A stretch of 36,977 nt of DNA. It comes from a virus. The notes under the pieces were generated by a model. The model saw only the letters and a program-made list of their open reading frames with translations, did no database searches and was not told the DNA's origin. The stretch's first letter is position 1. The number at the start of each line of letters is the position of its first letter. The stretch spans positions 1 to 36,977 of the IMG/VR virus record IMGVR_UViG_3300030116_003560; one strand, 5' to 3'. Shown one piece after another: positions 9,866 to 16,926 of this stretch. Both the position numbers and the translations under genes were made by a program.

Positions 9866-10616
9866 GTATGGCTCATCATTTGTAGAAGCAGACCCCGCAA
9901 GCGGAAACAATGTTTTGGGGTGCGTCTTAGATGTGCAAAACCCCAAATCTTATCCGGGGAGTGGAACAGATGTTAAAAATTTAGGAACGCAACTTGCTTA
10001 TTCATCTGGTGATACAATAAAGGGCGTTTTAGGTGGAGAAATGACCGTTCCTACTAACCCACTAAGATTTAAGACTAATACTGTTAATAGTGCCTCTAAT
10101 GATGATTATAATATAAATTTAGTAGATGCTTTGGATGATGGCGCCGAATCATTTCATTTCGCAGACCAAGCCGCATGGAGTCAAGAAATGGTGGCAAAAA
10201 TTGTCTCCGGCCAAACAAGTTATCATTCTCTTACAGGAAGAAGTGCTACTACGCCGTGGTGGAATTTGTATGTAAGTAGTGATACTAATTGGATAATGAG
10301 ATACAGAATTAGTGGGGGCGATTACAAAGATTCAACTACACAAACTACTGACCTATCTGAATGGCACCATTTAACTATTACTTGCGCTACAGATAGAACG
10401 CTTAGTTTTTATGTTAATGGGCAATTAACAAATAGTGTAGATGGCGTAAATACATACTGTCAAGTAAGTAGAGTAGGTGGCGGCTATATATGTTGTAGCG
10501 GTGCCGCTTACCATAATCTAAGGGGGGAATTTCTATATTACAGACTATACAACAAAACACTAACGGCAAACGAAGTTAATCAAAACTACGGGGCCGCATT
10601 GGGGAGAATGATATAA
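9855..10616 (+). CDS. LamG/concanavalin A-like lectin protein
   Basis: ATG at 9855 overlaps the fibre gene by 11 bases. The 253-aa protein has two hallmarks of LamG-type phage adhesins. Near the N-terminus is VLDVQNPKSYPGSGTDVKNLG, cut here to VLDVQNPKSYPGSGTDVKNL. At the end is YYRLYNKTLTANEVNQNYGA, which corresponds to the closing strand and helix of the jelly-roll. In between, WHHLTITCATDRTLSFYVNG is the usual central LamG strand pair. It is probably a virion surface lectin binding host glycans, acting with the fibre gene before it and the second lectin after it. Ligand specificity cannot be read from the sequence. Confidence 0.8.
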   Translation: MTYKYGSSFVEADPASGNNVLGCVLDVQNPKSYPGSGTDVKNLGTQLAYSSGDTIKGVLGGEMTVPTNPLRFKTNTVNSASNDDYNINLVDALDDGAESFHFADQAAWSQEMVAKIVSGQTSYHSLTGRSATTPWWNLYVSSDTNWIMRYRISGGDYKDSTTQTTDLSEWHHLTITCATDRTLSFYVNGQLTNSVDGVNTYCQVSRVGGGYICCSGAAYHNLRGEFLYYRLYNKTLTANEVNQNYGAALGRMI

Positions 10617-10720
10617 TGAGCGATAACCTTTATGTTTACGATTATTGTGATAAATGCGATGATGAAGAAGTAGGTTGTATACTATGCAACCCGGCATGGC
10701 CGGAACCGGAGACTGAGTAA
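10616..10720 (+). CDS. 34-aa CxxC-x6-CxxC microprotein
   Basis: The ATG at 10616 shares one base with the stop of the lectin gene (TAATG), and the next ATG lies one base after this stop, so it sits tightly inside the operon. The acidic 34-aa product has Cys11, Cys14, Cys21 and Cys24 (CDKC and CILC), a pattern that could bind one zinc ion as a minimal knuckle. Function is unknown. The exact packing between genes and the Cys pattern argue that it is translated. Confidence 0.55.
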   Translation: MSDNLYVYDYCDKCDDEEVGCILCNPAWPEPETE

Positions 10721-10721
10721 T

Positions 10722-11564
10722 ATGGGTGTATGTGGTGGAGTAAAACTTCCTCAAGTAGACAAACTTGTGATGTGTCTTGACGCAGGCAATTTCAAAAGTT
10801 TTGTTATGGGCAATCAATGGAAAGATGCTTCTAATAACGGACACGATATGTGGTCTTATGATGATAACGTGCTACAAGGCTCTGGTTCTCTTTCTAATTC
10901 TACTGTTATAAATTCTAACGATTATGTATCAACGGGTTGGAGTAGAGGAATTATTACGCAAGCGGGCGGTTGGGTAGGGACAGATAACCTTGCCGGTGGT
11001 GCGCCGTTTGCTTCTGGTAGTAATACTTTAGGCATCACATCTTCTACAGGTGCCACAATTCATATAGTAAGAATGAATACAGGAAGTGCGTATACGAATG
11101 CCGGATTTAAAATCTTCCAAAGCGGAGACGCAGGTGGCCCTAGTAGGGGTTATTTCGCACATATAACTTGGTCTGATGGTAAAGTTTACTTTGATACTAG
11201 CGGAAGCACTAATGGCGGGAGTGGTGGCGGTAGGGTTGGCCCTACGGCAGTTTTACACTCTGCGGGTGATTGGCAACATTGGACTTTTACTAAAGATACA
11301 GGTTCTTCTGGAAGTAATACACAAACAATTTATCTAAATGGCGCACAGGTTTTACAAAGGACAAATGCAGGTGCCTGCCCTACATTGAGTGCAGACCCTA
11401 TGACTATAGGGGTGGATGAGGGTTATGACGGTAATGGTAATGAAAGACACGGTTTATTTATGCTATTCAATACTTGTTTGACGGCGGCAGAGGTCAATAA
11501 ACTTTATCGTGGTTTTGCGGGAAATGCTTATGACATTCCGTGTGGTAGGTGGGTTCAAGCGTAG
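10722..11564 (+). CDS. Second LamG-like lectin protein
   Basis: ATG at 10722. The 280-aa product shares the architecture of the lectin at 9855: an N-terminal VDKLVMCLDAGNFKSF strand, a central WQHWTFTKDTG...TIYLNG strand pair, and a closing LFMLFNTCLTAAEVNKLYRG. The two are diverged paralogues or independent LamG acquisitions, with low identity by eye outside these motifs. The predicted role is binding of host surface sugars as part of the virion adhesion apparatus. It lies between fibre genes in one transcriptional direction. Confidence 0.78.
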   Translation: MGVCGGVKLPQVDKLVMCLDAGNFKSFVMGNQWKDASNNGHDMWSYDDNVLQGSGSLSNSTVINSNDYVSTGWSRGIITQAGGWVGTDNLAGGAPFASGSNTLGITSSTGATIHIVRMNTGSAYTNAGFKIFQSGDAGGPSRGYFAHITWSDGKVYFDTSGSTNGGSGGGRVGPTAVLHSAGDWQHWTFTKDTGSSGSNTQTIYLNGAQVLQRTNAGACPTLSADPMTIGVDEGYDGNGNERHGLFMLFNTCLTAAEVNKLYRGFAGNAYDIPCGRWVQA

Positions 11565-11572
11565 GTGGTATT

Positions 11573-12907
11573 ATGGCAGATAGCGATAAGAATATTTTGA
11601 TAAAGCCATCAGTAGGTAGTGCTACTAATTTCCCAGAAATTAAATTTACGGGTAAAGATAACATACCTTTCTATCTTCATGTGTTAGATGATGGAACCCT
11701 GTCTTTTTCTGGTAGGGAAGGTGAAGTCTTTTCTATTAGTGAAACATTGACAACCGGAGATATATTTGCAGTAGCAGATATTTCTGGTGTAAGAAGCATG
11801 GCAGTAAACGCTTCTGGCGCAGTAGATATTTGGCTTAATGAGTCGCATCCATTTAGAGTTAGTAGTAGCAATACAGAAAGATTTAGGGTGCATCAAGACG
11901 GCAACGTGGGCATCAATGATAGTGCGCCCGATAAGGAGTTATCTATTATAGGCATCGGTGGCGGCAACGCCGATGTTGATATTGCTAGAACGGGCGGTGC
12001 TACGATTAACCTACAAGCGCAATCCGCCGCAGGTATTCTCGGAACAAGCAGTAATCATAATTTACAGTTTAAGAGTAATGGTTCAGTTAGGATGACTGTC
12101 GAAACAGGCGGTGATGTGGGTATAGGCACTTCAAATCCCGGTTCAGCCCTATCTATAAGAAGAGCAAGCACATCACATCAACTTTTAGCAATTAATAGGC
12201 CCGATTCTGATACTGCGGCACTATACTTGGGTAATAATGGAAACAATGGAACAATTGCATCTAACAATGCTAATCTATACTTGGGTCGAGATTATCAAGG
12301 CACAATGACTACCTACATGACAATACTAAATTCTAATGGGAATGTAGGGATAAACGATACAACACCTTCAACAAAATTAGACGTAAATGGAACAATTTCG
12401 GGAACAGGGACTAGAGGATTAAGACCTTATTACTTCAAGGCAATTCTCAATAACAGTAGTAGCACCACAGGTAGAAAAGACCTATCCACTACAACAAGCG
12501 ATGTGACGATAGATTGGTATTCATTTGATGTTGAGAATGACGGTAGTGCTTATTTTTCTTGGTCTGTTCTTGATAGAAGTGAGATAAGAATTGAGAAATC
12601 CGGTCTATACACTATTAATTTTAACATTGGGTGGGACAATAACGGGACAAATAGGGCAACTCTTTATGCTTCTATTTGGGTTAATGGGACTGAGTTAGAT
12701 GAAACAAAATCCTATGGGTATTCAAGAGGGTCTTCCTATGGTGACAAAAACAACTGTGTAGGTTCTTATACGGGAATGTTTAACGCTAATGATGACATAG
12801 AAATTAAATGTAGGGGTATTGATTTTGATAACGCCGCTCAAGCAGTTTATACTATTAACGATGAATGCACTATACAGATATATGGGTGGCCCGATAGAGG
12901 AACGTAG
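11573..12907 (+). CDS. Short tail fibre with C1q/TNF-like C-terminal domain
   Basis: ATG at 11573 has AGGTGG upstream and lies 8 bases after the preceding stop. A GTG at 11549 would extend it by 8 residues into the previous gene and is less likely. The 444-aa product contains three copies of the fibre motif also found in the giant fibre: GNVGINDSAPDKELSI, GDVGIGTSNPGSALSI and GNVGINDTTPSTKLDV. The last about 160 residues form a beta-sandwich with IRIEKSGLYTINFNIGWDNN, ATLYASIWVNG and a final CTIQIYGW strand, typical of C1q/TNF-like trimeric receptor-binding tips. This is probably a second receptor-binding fibre. It ends the adhesin block; a promoter follows. Confidence 0.8.
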   Translation: MADSDKNILIKPSVGSATNFPEIKFTGKDNIPFYLHVLDDGTLSFSGREGEVFSISETLTTGDIFAVADISGVRSMAVNASGAVDIWLNESHPFRVSSSNTERFRVHQDGNVGINDSAPDKELSIIGIGGGNADVDIARTGGATINLQAQSAAGILGTSSNHNLQFKSNGSVRMTVETGGDVGIGTSNPGSALSIRRASTSHQLLAINRPDSDTAALYLGNNGNNGTIASNNANLYLGRDYQGTMTTYMTILNSNGNVGINDTTPSTKLDVNGTISGTGTRGLRPYYFKAILNNSSSTTGRKDLSTTTSDVTIDWYSFDVENDGSAYFSWSVLDRSEIRIEKSGLYTINFNIGWDNNGTNRATLYASIWVNGTELDETKSYGYSRGSSYGDKNNCVGSYTGMFNANDDIEIKCRGIDFDNAAQAVYTINDECTIQIYGWPDRGT

Positions 12908-12910
12908 TCC

Positions 12911-12918
12911 TTAAATAC
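12911..12918 (+). promoter_or_regulatory. TATA-box promoter for a probably leaderless transcript
   Basis: TTAAATAC is centred about 26 bases before the ATG at 12940, the usual archaeal TATA-to-start distance. That ATG has no SD sequence. Transcription would therefore begin at or near the ATG itself. It lies in one of the few gaps in the late strand, after the adhesin block. No promoter assay is implied. Confidence 0.5.
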
Positions 12919-12939
12919 ACTATTTCTATCGCTTGGGCT

Positions 12940-13149
12940 ATGAGCGAAGAGATGAGCGAGTTAGAGATGGTAAGACAGGTTGCATCAGACCGATTGATTT
13001 ACATGAGGCTGATGGAGAAGTGCATTAACGATATGGATATGGCACTTCTATCTTTGAAGAGAGATGTTGCAGAGGTTTCGCAACAGGTCGCTTCAAGAAA
13101 CGAAGACTTGACTTTGGAAGAATCTGACGAGGAAAAGTCTGATGACTGA
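12940..13149 (+). CDS. Small acidic coiled-coil protein
   Basis: ATG at 12940, without SD. The 69-aa product is nearly all helical with a heptad-like pattern (MVRQVASDRLIYMRLMEKC, then MALLSLKRDVAEVSQQVASR) and an acidic tail, LEESDEEKSDD. I do not recognise the family. It heads a cluster of tiny genes between the fibres and the neck module and is expressed from the TATA-like site at 12911. It may be an assembly or scaffold factor or a regulator of the small-gene cluster. Neither role can be shown. Confidence 0.6.
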   Translation: MSEEMSELEMVRQVASDRLIYMRLMEKCINDMDMALLSLKRDVAEVSQQVASRNEDLTLEESDEEKSDD

Positions 13150-13204
13150 TGTAGACGGGTTTGCACGATGGATTTTGGAGAAAATCGGTGCGATTATCCG
13201 TTGA
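13142..13204 (+). CDS. Possible 20-aa peptide
   Basis: ATG at 13142 overlaps the previous gene by 8 bases. It encodes MTDVDGFARWILEKIGAIIR, a short amphipathic helix. The overlap resembles other junctions in this operon, but the length is so small that chance cannot be excluded. Confidence 0.25.
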   Translation: MTDVDGFARWILEKIGAIIR

Positions 13205-13226
13205 ACACTAGTGGTAATGTGATAAT

Positions 13227-13394
13227 ATGGTGGGCAGACTAGGTAAAATTGTTTACCAACCCCCAGAAAAGTCTTACACTAAAGTATTGATAGAGGAAAC
13301 GCCTCACGGCTATAAACTGTATAGAGAGGGACAGGAAAGAAATTTTACCGTTATTCCTTTCTCAGCAGTAAAACAAATAATTTATGATAGGTGA
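13227..13394 (+). CDS. Small hypothetical protein (55 aa)
   Basis: ATG at 13227 with a GTGAT element about 4 bases upstream. The product is strand-rich: GRLGKIVYQPPEKSYTKVLI, GYKLYREGQERNFTVIPFSA, then a short helix ending IIYDR. It looks like a small beta-barrel with one terminal helix. No family is recognised. It is followed after 5 bases by a membrane protein gene in the same cluster. Confidence 0.5.
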   Translation: MVGRLGKIVYQPPEKSYTKVLIEETPHGYKLYREGQERNFTVIPFSAVKQIIYDR

Positions 13395-13399
13395 TTCAA

Positions 13400-13516
13400 A
13401 TGATAGAAATACACGATATGGATTGGCTAGATGACTTGGAAATAGAAATTCCGTGGTTTAAAGTTGTAGGGGCAATAGTTTTTATAATAGGAGTAATGTG
13501 GGTCACATTAAGGTGA
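13400..13516 (+). CDS. 38-aa single-pass membrane protein
   Basis: ATG at 13400 with a strong SD (AGGTGAT) formed by the end of the previous gene. Residues 1-18 are acidic, and residues 19-37 (WFKVVGAIVFIIGVMWVTL) form one membrane segment ending in a single Arg. The architecture fits a small holin-like or membrane-anchoring protein, but there is no diagnostic motif. It is one of three consecutive membrane proteins here. Confidence 0.55.
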   Translation: MIEIHDMDWLDDLEIEIPWFKVVGAIVFIIGVMWVTLR

Positions 13517-13521
13517 ATATT

Positions 13522-13881
13522 ATGGAGAATAATACAACGGTAGCAGATTGTGTCGCAGATTGCGTAGAGGCTTCTTCCGGCCTACTAGATGACATTGAGA
13601 TGGTTCTAGTAGCGGGCGGTGCCCTTCTTGGTCTAGCGGCTTGGGGCTACAAGAAATACAAATCAATGATGGCAGACGGCAAGATTACTCTTGATGAATT
13701 GCTAGAAGCAGTAGATGAAACCAAAGAAAAACTAGAAGAAGCCGAAGAACACATAGAGGTTCTTGAAGAGGCTTATGACAAGTATAACGTGGCCGAATTG
13801 AAGGCTATGCTCAAGGAGAAAGGACTTCCTGTTGGTGGTAAGAAAGCCGACCTAGTTGCTCGCCTTGAGGAAGCACAATGA
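13522..13881 (+). CDS. Membrane-anchored coiled-coil protein with C-terminal SAP domain
   Basis: ATG at 13522 follows AAGGTGA at 6 bases; a GTG at 13498 lacks such a site. The 119-aa product has an acidic N-terminus with two Cys, a membrane segment at about 27-43 (MVLVAGGALLGLAAWGY), a basic stop-transfer KKYK, a coiled coil at about 55-85 (TLDELLEAVDETKEKLEEAE), and a SAP motif at about 87-117 (YNVAELKAMLKEKGLPVGGK then ADLVARLEE). SAP domains usually bind DNA. A membrane anchor plus SAP suggests tethering of viral DNA or a nucleoprotein to the membrane, or a lysis-related protein. Both roles are inference. Confidence 0.65.
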   Translation: MENNTTVADCVADCVEASSGLLDDIEMVLVAGGALLGLAAWGYKKYKSMMADGKITLDELLEAVDETKEKLEEAEEHIEVLEEAYDKYNVAELKAMLKEKGLPVGGKKADLVARLEEAQ

Positions 13882-14057
13882 GTGGGCGCATGGCCCCTGC
13901 TTGGTTTCGTTGGTGTGAAGAAAGGCTAACATCAACCAACGTTAGGTTGAATAACCTTGAAGAATCACTCAAGTCTTACAAACAAGCACAGAAGCGTATG
14001 CTTTACTTTATAGGAGTGTTGGTGGTATTAAATGGTGTATTATTGTTCGGAATCTGA
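13878..14057 (+). CDS. 59-aa protein with C-terminal membrane segment
   Basis: The ATG at 13878 overlaps the previous stop (ATGA), and the 3' end overlaps the connector gene by 26 bases. Residues 1-40 are helical and basic (RWCEERLTSTNVRLNNLEES). Residues 41-58 (MLYFIGVLVVLNGVLLFG) form a tail anchor. Candidates are a holin- or spanin-like or virion membrane-interacting protein. No family is recognised. It belongs to a trio of membrane microproteins at 13400-14057. Confidence 0.55.
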   Translation: MSGRMAPAWFRWCEERLTSTNVRLNNLEESLKSYKQAQKRMLYFIGVLVVLNGVLLFGI

Positions 14058-15039
14058 TGTTGGTAGTAGGTTAGGGTTTAATAACGCTCAGAGAACGCAA
14101 GCATCTAGTAAAGTAAAGGCCGCTATACGCAGAGCATCTATTGAGATAGACCAAGAATTCAGAGATTACGGTAGAGACGCACCAAGCCGTGAGAGTGGTG
14201 AGACTACCACTACAGGCGCAGTTAATGTAGGTGCTACTACTATTCCTATCACTACAGGGGCAGACTTCGGTGTGTCCGGTAGTGGAAACATAGACGGCGA
14301 CTCTTTCAAGTGGACAGGCAAGGATGGGGCTATCACAAGCATCACTCTTGCCAACGCAGGTAGTGGATATGCTATGAACGCTAACCCTAAAGCATTAACG
14401 GCTACAGGTGGCACAGGAAGCGGCTTTGCAGGGACTTATGTGACAAGCACTACTGTTGATTCTATTTCTCTAGGTGGCTCTAACCAAAACGCTCGTGACC
14501 AAAGCGGCGGTCTGCATGGCCCCGGCACCTTTACTCTAAACGGTGCGGCAGGCGGAACGTTTACTGTTGCTGACGGTGTAATATCTAACATTCAAATCAC
14601 AAACACCACTAAGTTTTCTTCTGCACCCACAGTAGCGGCAAGCAATAGCACAGACTTTGGTGATAACACACTAACTGCGGTATTGGCAAACACAGGGGTT
14701 ATTTCTAGCGTAGCCATAACTTCGGGCGGCGTATACACAGTAGCACCAACCGCTATAGCCATATCAGACAATACCGGCAGTAGTGGTTCTGTCACATCAG
14801 CATTTACATTCAACCGCCTTACAGGGGTCACAAACATATCCGCAGACCACGCAAGCGGTGTGACAATTCAAGAAGGGGATATGGCTCACGTTCTCCGTGA
14901 GGTATGTGCAGACCTAGCGGCGGCTTTTTACATGGAAGATGAAGGCGGAACAATAATGAGTGAACAAGGCGGCACAGTCCTTAGAGATAGAGGAACGCTA
15001 AACCTAAAGAGACTAGCCCATCTGGGAACGGCTCAATAG
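14032..15039 (+). CDS. Head-tail connector (gp6-like) with a large inserted beta module
   Basis: ATG at 14032. Residues 1-45 are helical (YYCSESDVGSRLGF, then KVKAAIRRASIEIDQEFRDY) as in gp6-type neck proteins, and residues about 280-335 are helical again (MAHVLREVCADLAAAFYMED). Between them lies the small beta domain seen in many phage connectors, IDGDSFKWTGKDGA...LTGVTNISADHASG. About 160 residues (100-261, bases 14329-14814) interrupt that domain. The insert has three loose repeats of a GVI(S/T)S(V/I)xITxxGxxYxxAPT type. It should form part of the neck ring joining head to tail, followed by gp10-like and terminator genes in the usual siphovirus order. The insert probably decorates the virion neck surface. 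Confidence 0.62.
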   Translation: MVYYCSESDVGSRLGFNNAQRTQASSKVKAAIRRASIEIDQEFRDYGRDAPSRESGETTTTGAVNVGATTIPITTGADFGVSGSGNIDGDSFKWTGKDGAITSITLANAGSGYAMNANPKALTATGGTGSGFAGTYVTSTTVDSISLGGSNQNARDQSGGLHGPGTFTLNGAAGGTFTVADGVISNIQITNTTKFSSAPTVAASNSTDFGDNTLTAVLANTGVISSVAITSGGVYTVAPTAIAISDNTGSSGSVTSAFTFNRLTGVTNISADHASGVTIQEGDMAHVLREVCADLAAAFYMEDEGGTIMSEQGGTVLRDRGTLNLKRLAHLGTAQ

Positions 15040-15047
15040 GTGTTAAT

Positions 15048-15683
15048 ATGGTAAGACAGAGAGAAGCAGAAAGAATACAGGGGTCTGTGACTGTTGATTG
15101 GCAAATTGATGAGCAATCATTAAAGAAAAATATGAGAAAGCAAATTAGGAAATTTACCAAGAGACAAAAATTAGAAGTTAGAAAAGCACTTAAAAAAATC
15201 GGTGAAGAAGAAAAGAAACTTTTAAGAGAATACATGAAAGGCAAGGGCGGTAGAGCCGAAGCCGTTGGTGAAAATGCTTATTTCCAAACGAGTTTTAATA
15301 AAGACAGTAATGATTACCCTACATTAGAAATAGGAGTCACAGAAACATTACCGTCAAAGGGTAGGGGTTCAGCAAATAACAAAGGGTTTCCAACAATGGA
15401 TTTGGCTAAACTTCTTCACTTTGGCGGCAAGAAACCCAAAGCCGTTAGAAGTGAAGGTATGGCTATGGAACGATATGTTTGGTTTGGAAACAATTGGCCC
15501 GGAATGCCAAAAACATTAGACATTAAATTAATACCCGGTAAAGAATATGGGGAAGCGGTTGCTAAAATACCGTTTCTAAAGGTAAGGCAACAGTCTGTAG
15601 AAAGAAAATTGCCAGAAAGAATAAATGACGCTTTGGCTAAGACGGCAAAGGACTTAAGAAGAGAACAGGGGAAGGGAATGTAA
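15048..15683 (+). CDS. Neck/tail-completion protein, HK97 gp10-like
   Basis: ATG at 15048 with AGGTG 6 bases upstream. The 211-aa product starts with a long basic helix (LKKNMRKQIRKFTKRQKLEV, then RKALKKIGEEEKKLLREYMK). A strand region follows with AYFQTSFNKDSNDYPTLEIG, then FGGKKPK and a C-terminal helix. A basic N-terminal helix followed by strands with a glycine-bearing loop is typical of HK97-gp10-like proteins. The gene sits between the connector and the tail terminator, as expected. The assignment leans on synteny. Confidence 0.55.
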   Translation: MVRQREAERIQGSVTVDWQIDEQSLKKNMRKQIRKFTKRQKLEVRKALKKIGEEEKKLLREYMKGKGGRAEAVGENAYFQTSFNKDSNDYPTLEIGVTETLPSKGRGSANNKGFPTMDLAKLLHFGGKKPKAVRSEGMAMERYVWFGNNWPGMPKTLDIKLIPGKEYGEAVAKIPFLKVRQQSVERKLPERINDALAKTAKDLRREQGKGM

Positions 15684-15805
15684 TGGCAGACTGTGACGTA
15701 TGTGGGCTTCCTTTCGTTTCCGATGTAGTATTAGAGGATGATACTGAGGTAGCGGTTTGTTGCACTAACGTTTCGTGTATTGAATATGGGAAGTTGGCAA
15801 CATGA
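15683..15805 (+). CDS. 40-aa Cys-rich microprotein
   Basis: The ATG at 15683 shares a base with the preceding stop (TAATG), and its stop overlaps the next ATG (ATGA). The product begins MADCDVCGLPF and continues with VAVCCTNVSCIEYG: Cys4 and Cys7, then Cys26, Cys27 and Cys32. The arrangement suggests a small zinc ribbon. It lies in the neck gene set, so it may be a virion accessory or an assembly factor. Function is unknown. The tight packing supports translation. Confidence 0.55.
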   Translation: MADCDVCGLPFVSDVVLEDDTEVAVCCTNVSCIEYGKLAT

Positions 15806-16863
15806 CTATAGCAACAAAGAATCAGTATTGGAATGCGAGGATGACAGGGGTAGACCCTTCTAACCCCGGTGGAAATAGCAACGATTTATGGTCTGGTAGT
15901 GGTGGTAGCACCGTTGCAGGCTCTTGGGTTATAACTAACGGGTCTTGGTCTATAACTCCGGCCGCAGATGATAATTCTCTCACTATTTTGGCTTGTTTGG
16001 AATACACTACTGCGCCTTCTGATAATACAGTCTTGCTTTCTCTATCAAACGGTAGCCATAAAGTAGATGTAAAATCTGATGGCACTAAAACAGGGCTTAA
16101 AGTAGTCGGTGCTACTACGTCTACGTTTACCGATTTAGATTTAGGGCTTGATGAGGAAAACTCCGTTCCTATAATGATAAGACTTACTCTAGCAGAAGGT
16201 GGCGCAGTAAAGTGCTATCGTTATGAGATAGAGGAAAACGATGATGCGGTAGATGATTACCTGTCTTTGACGGCCGTTAGTAGTAGCGATAACGCAGTTA
16301 TCTTTGGGAACAATAACGGTGAAGTTAAATGGCATAGTGTTTATTACAGTAGATTTGGTGCCTTTGCACCCAAAGAATTAATGTCGGCAGACTTCGCACA
16401 GGACATACACGTTAGAATGGCTCTTGGTGTAGTAGAACACCTAAAGGATAGCGCCAAACCATACCTTAAGACGCAAGTGCCAGACTCTAATATTATCTTC
16501 GCATACGACTTATCAGAAGATAAATTGCGGTCTTTGACTACTCCTTTTATCCATGTGTATATAGATAATATCACTTCCCCAGAGTTTGATGCTCTATCTG
16601 GCTCTTCTATACAACAGTTATATGATGTAGACATTTATATCACCACAAAAGGCACCAACTACGAGAATGCGTATATGTTAGGATTAAATATAATGGGTGA
16701 AATATTCGATGAATTATACACAACCACAGGGCTAAACGGCACTACAGATAGCCTTGATAGTCACGAAGCAAGACTCGATACTAGAACCGATAATGACGAT
16801 ATAATTTGCACCCACCAACTTACTTTGACCTATAGAAGAAGAATTAAGATGACTAGGCGCTGA
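15802..16863 (+). CDS. Tail terminator-like protein with N-terminal lectin-like domain
   Basis: ATG at 15802. The 353-aa product has two parts. Residues 1 to about 190 are beta-rich (GSWVITNGSWSITPAADDNS; VKWHSVYYSRFGAF) and look like a concanavalin/LamG-type or similar jelly-roll. Residues about 195-353 have the alpha/beta pattern of tail terminators: a helix IHVRMALGVVEHLKDS, strands IHVYIDNI and LYDVDIYITTKG, a helix AYMLGLNIMGEIFDEL, and a last strand HQLTLTYRRRI. The position directly before the tail tube gene supports a terminator that caps the tail and binds the neck. Fusion to a sugar-binding-like domain is unusual. A promoter follows its stop codon. Confidence 0.55.
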   Translation: MTIATKNQYWNARMTGVDPSNPGGNSNDLWSGSGGSTVAGSWVITNGSWSITPAADDNSLTILACLEYTTAPSDNTVLLSLSNGSHKVDVKSDGTKTGLKVVGATTSTFTDLDLGLDEENSVPIMIRLTLAEGGAVKCYRYEIEENDDAVDDYLSLTAVSSSDNAVIFGNNNGEVKWHSVYYSRFGAFAPKELMSADFAQDIHVRMALGVVEHLKDSAKPYLKTQVPDSNIIFAYDLSEDKLRSLTTPFIHVYIDNITSPEFDALSGSSIQQLYDVDIYITTKGTNYENAYMLGLNIMGEIFDELYTTTGLNGTTDSLDSHEARLDTRTDNDDIICTHQLTLTYRRRIKMTRR

Positions 16864-16877
16864 TTGGTGTTTTACGA

Positions 16878-16886
16878 ATATTTATA
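16878..16886 (+). promoter_or_regulatory. TATA-box promoter for the tail tube gene
   Basis: ATATTTATA lies in the longest non-coding gap of the window (about 63 bases). The expected start of transcription is near 16908. That leaves a short leader holding the SD element AGAGGT (16915-16920), 6 bases before the ATG at 16927. A dedicated promoter fits a protein needed in high amounts. Confidence 0.5.
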
Positions 16887-16926
16887 GGACACTTCGTTGT
16901 TAGGTGAAACACATAGAGGTATCATT

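Noticed and set aside
11549-11572. GTG start extending the short fibre by 8 residues
   Set aside because: It would overlap the previous gene; the ATG at 11573 has a better SD.
16684-16692. TATA-like AT-rich words inside coding genes (for example near 16684, 24027, 29160)
   Set aside because: They lie within genes, are not placed before a start codon, and are expected in AT-rich codons.
16897-16926. TTG start upstream of the tail tube ATG
   Set aside because: It would fall in front of the expected transcription start; the ATG at 16927 has AGAGGT 6 bases upstream.
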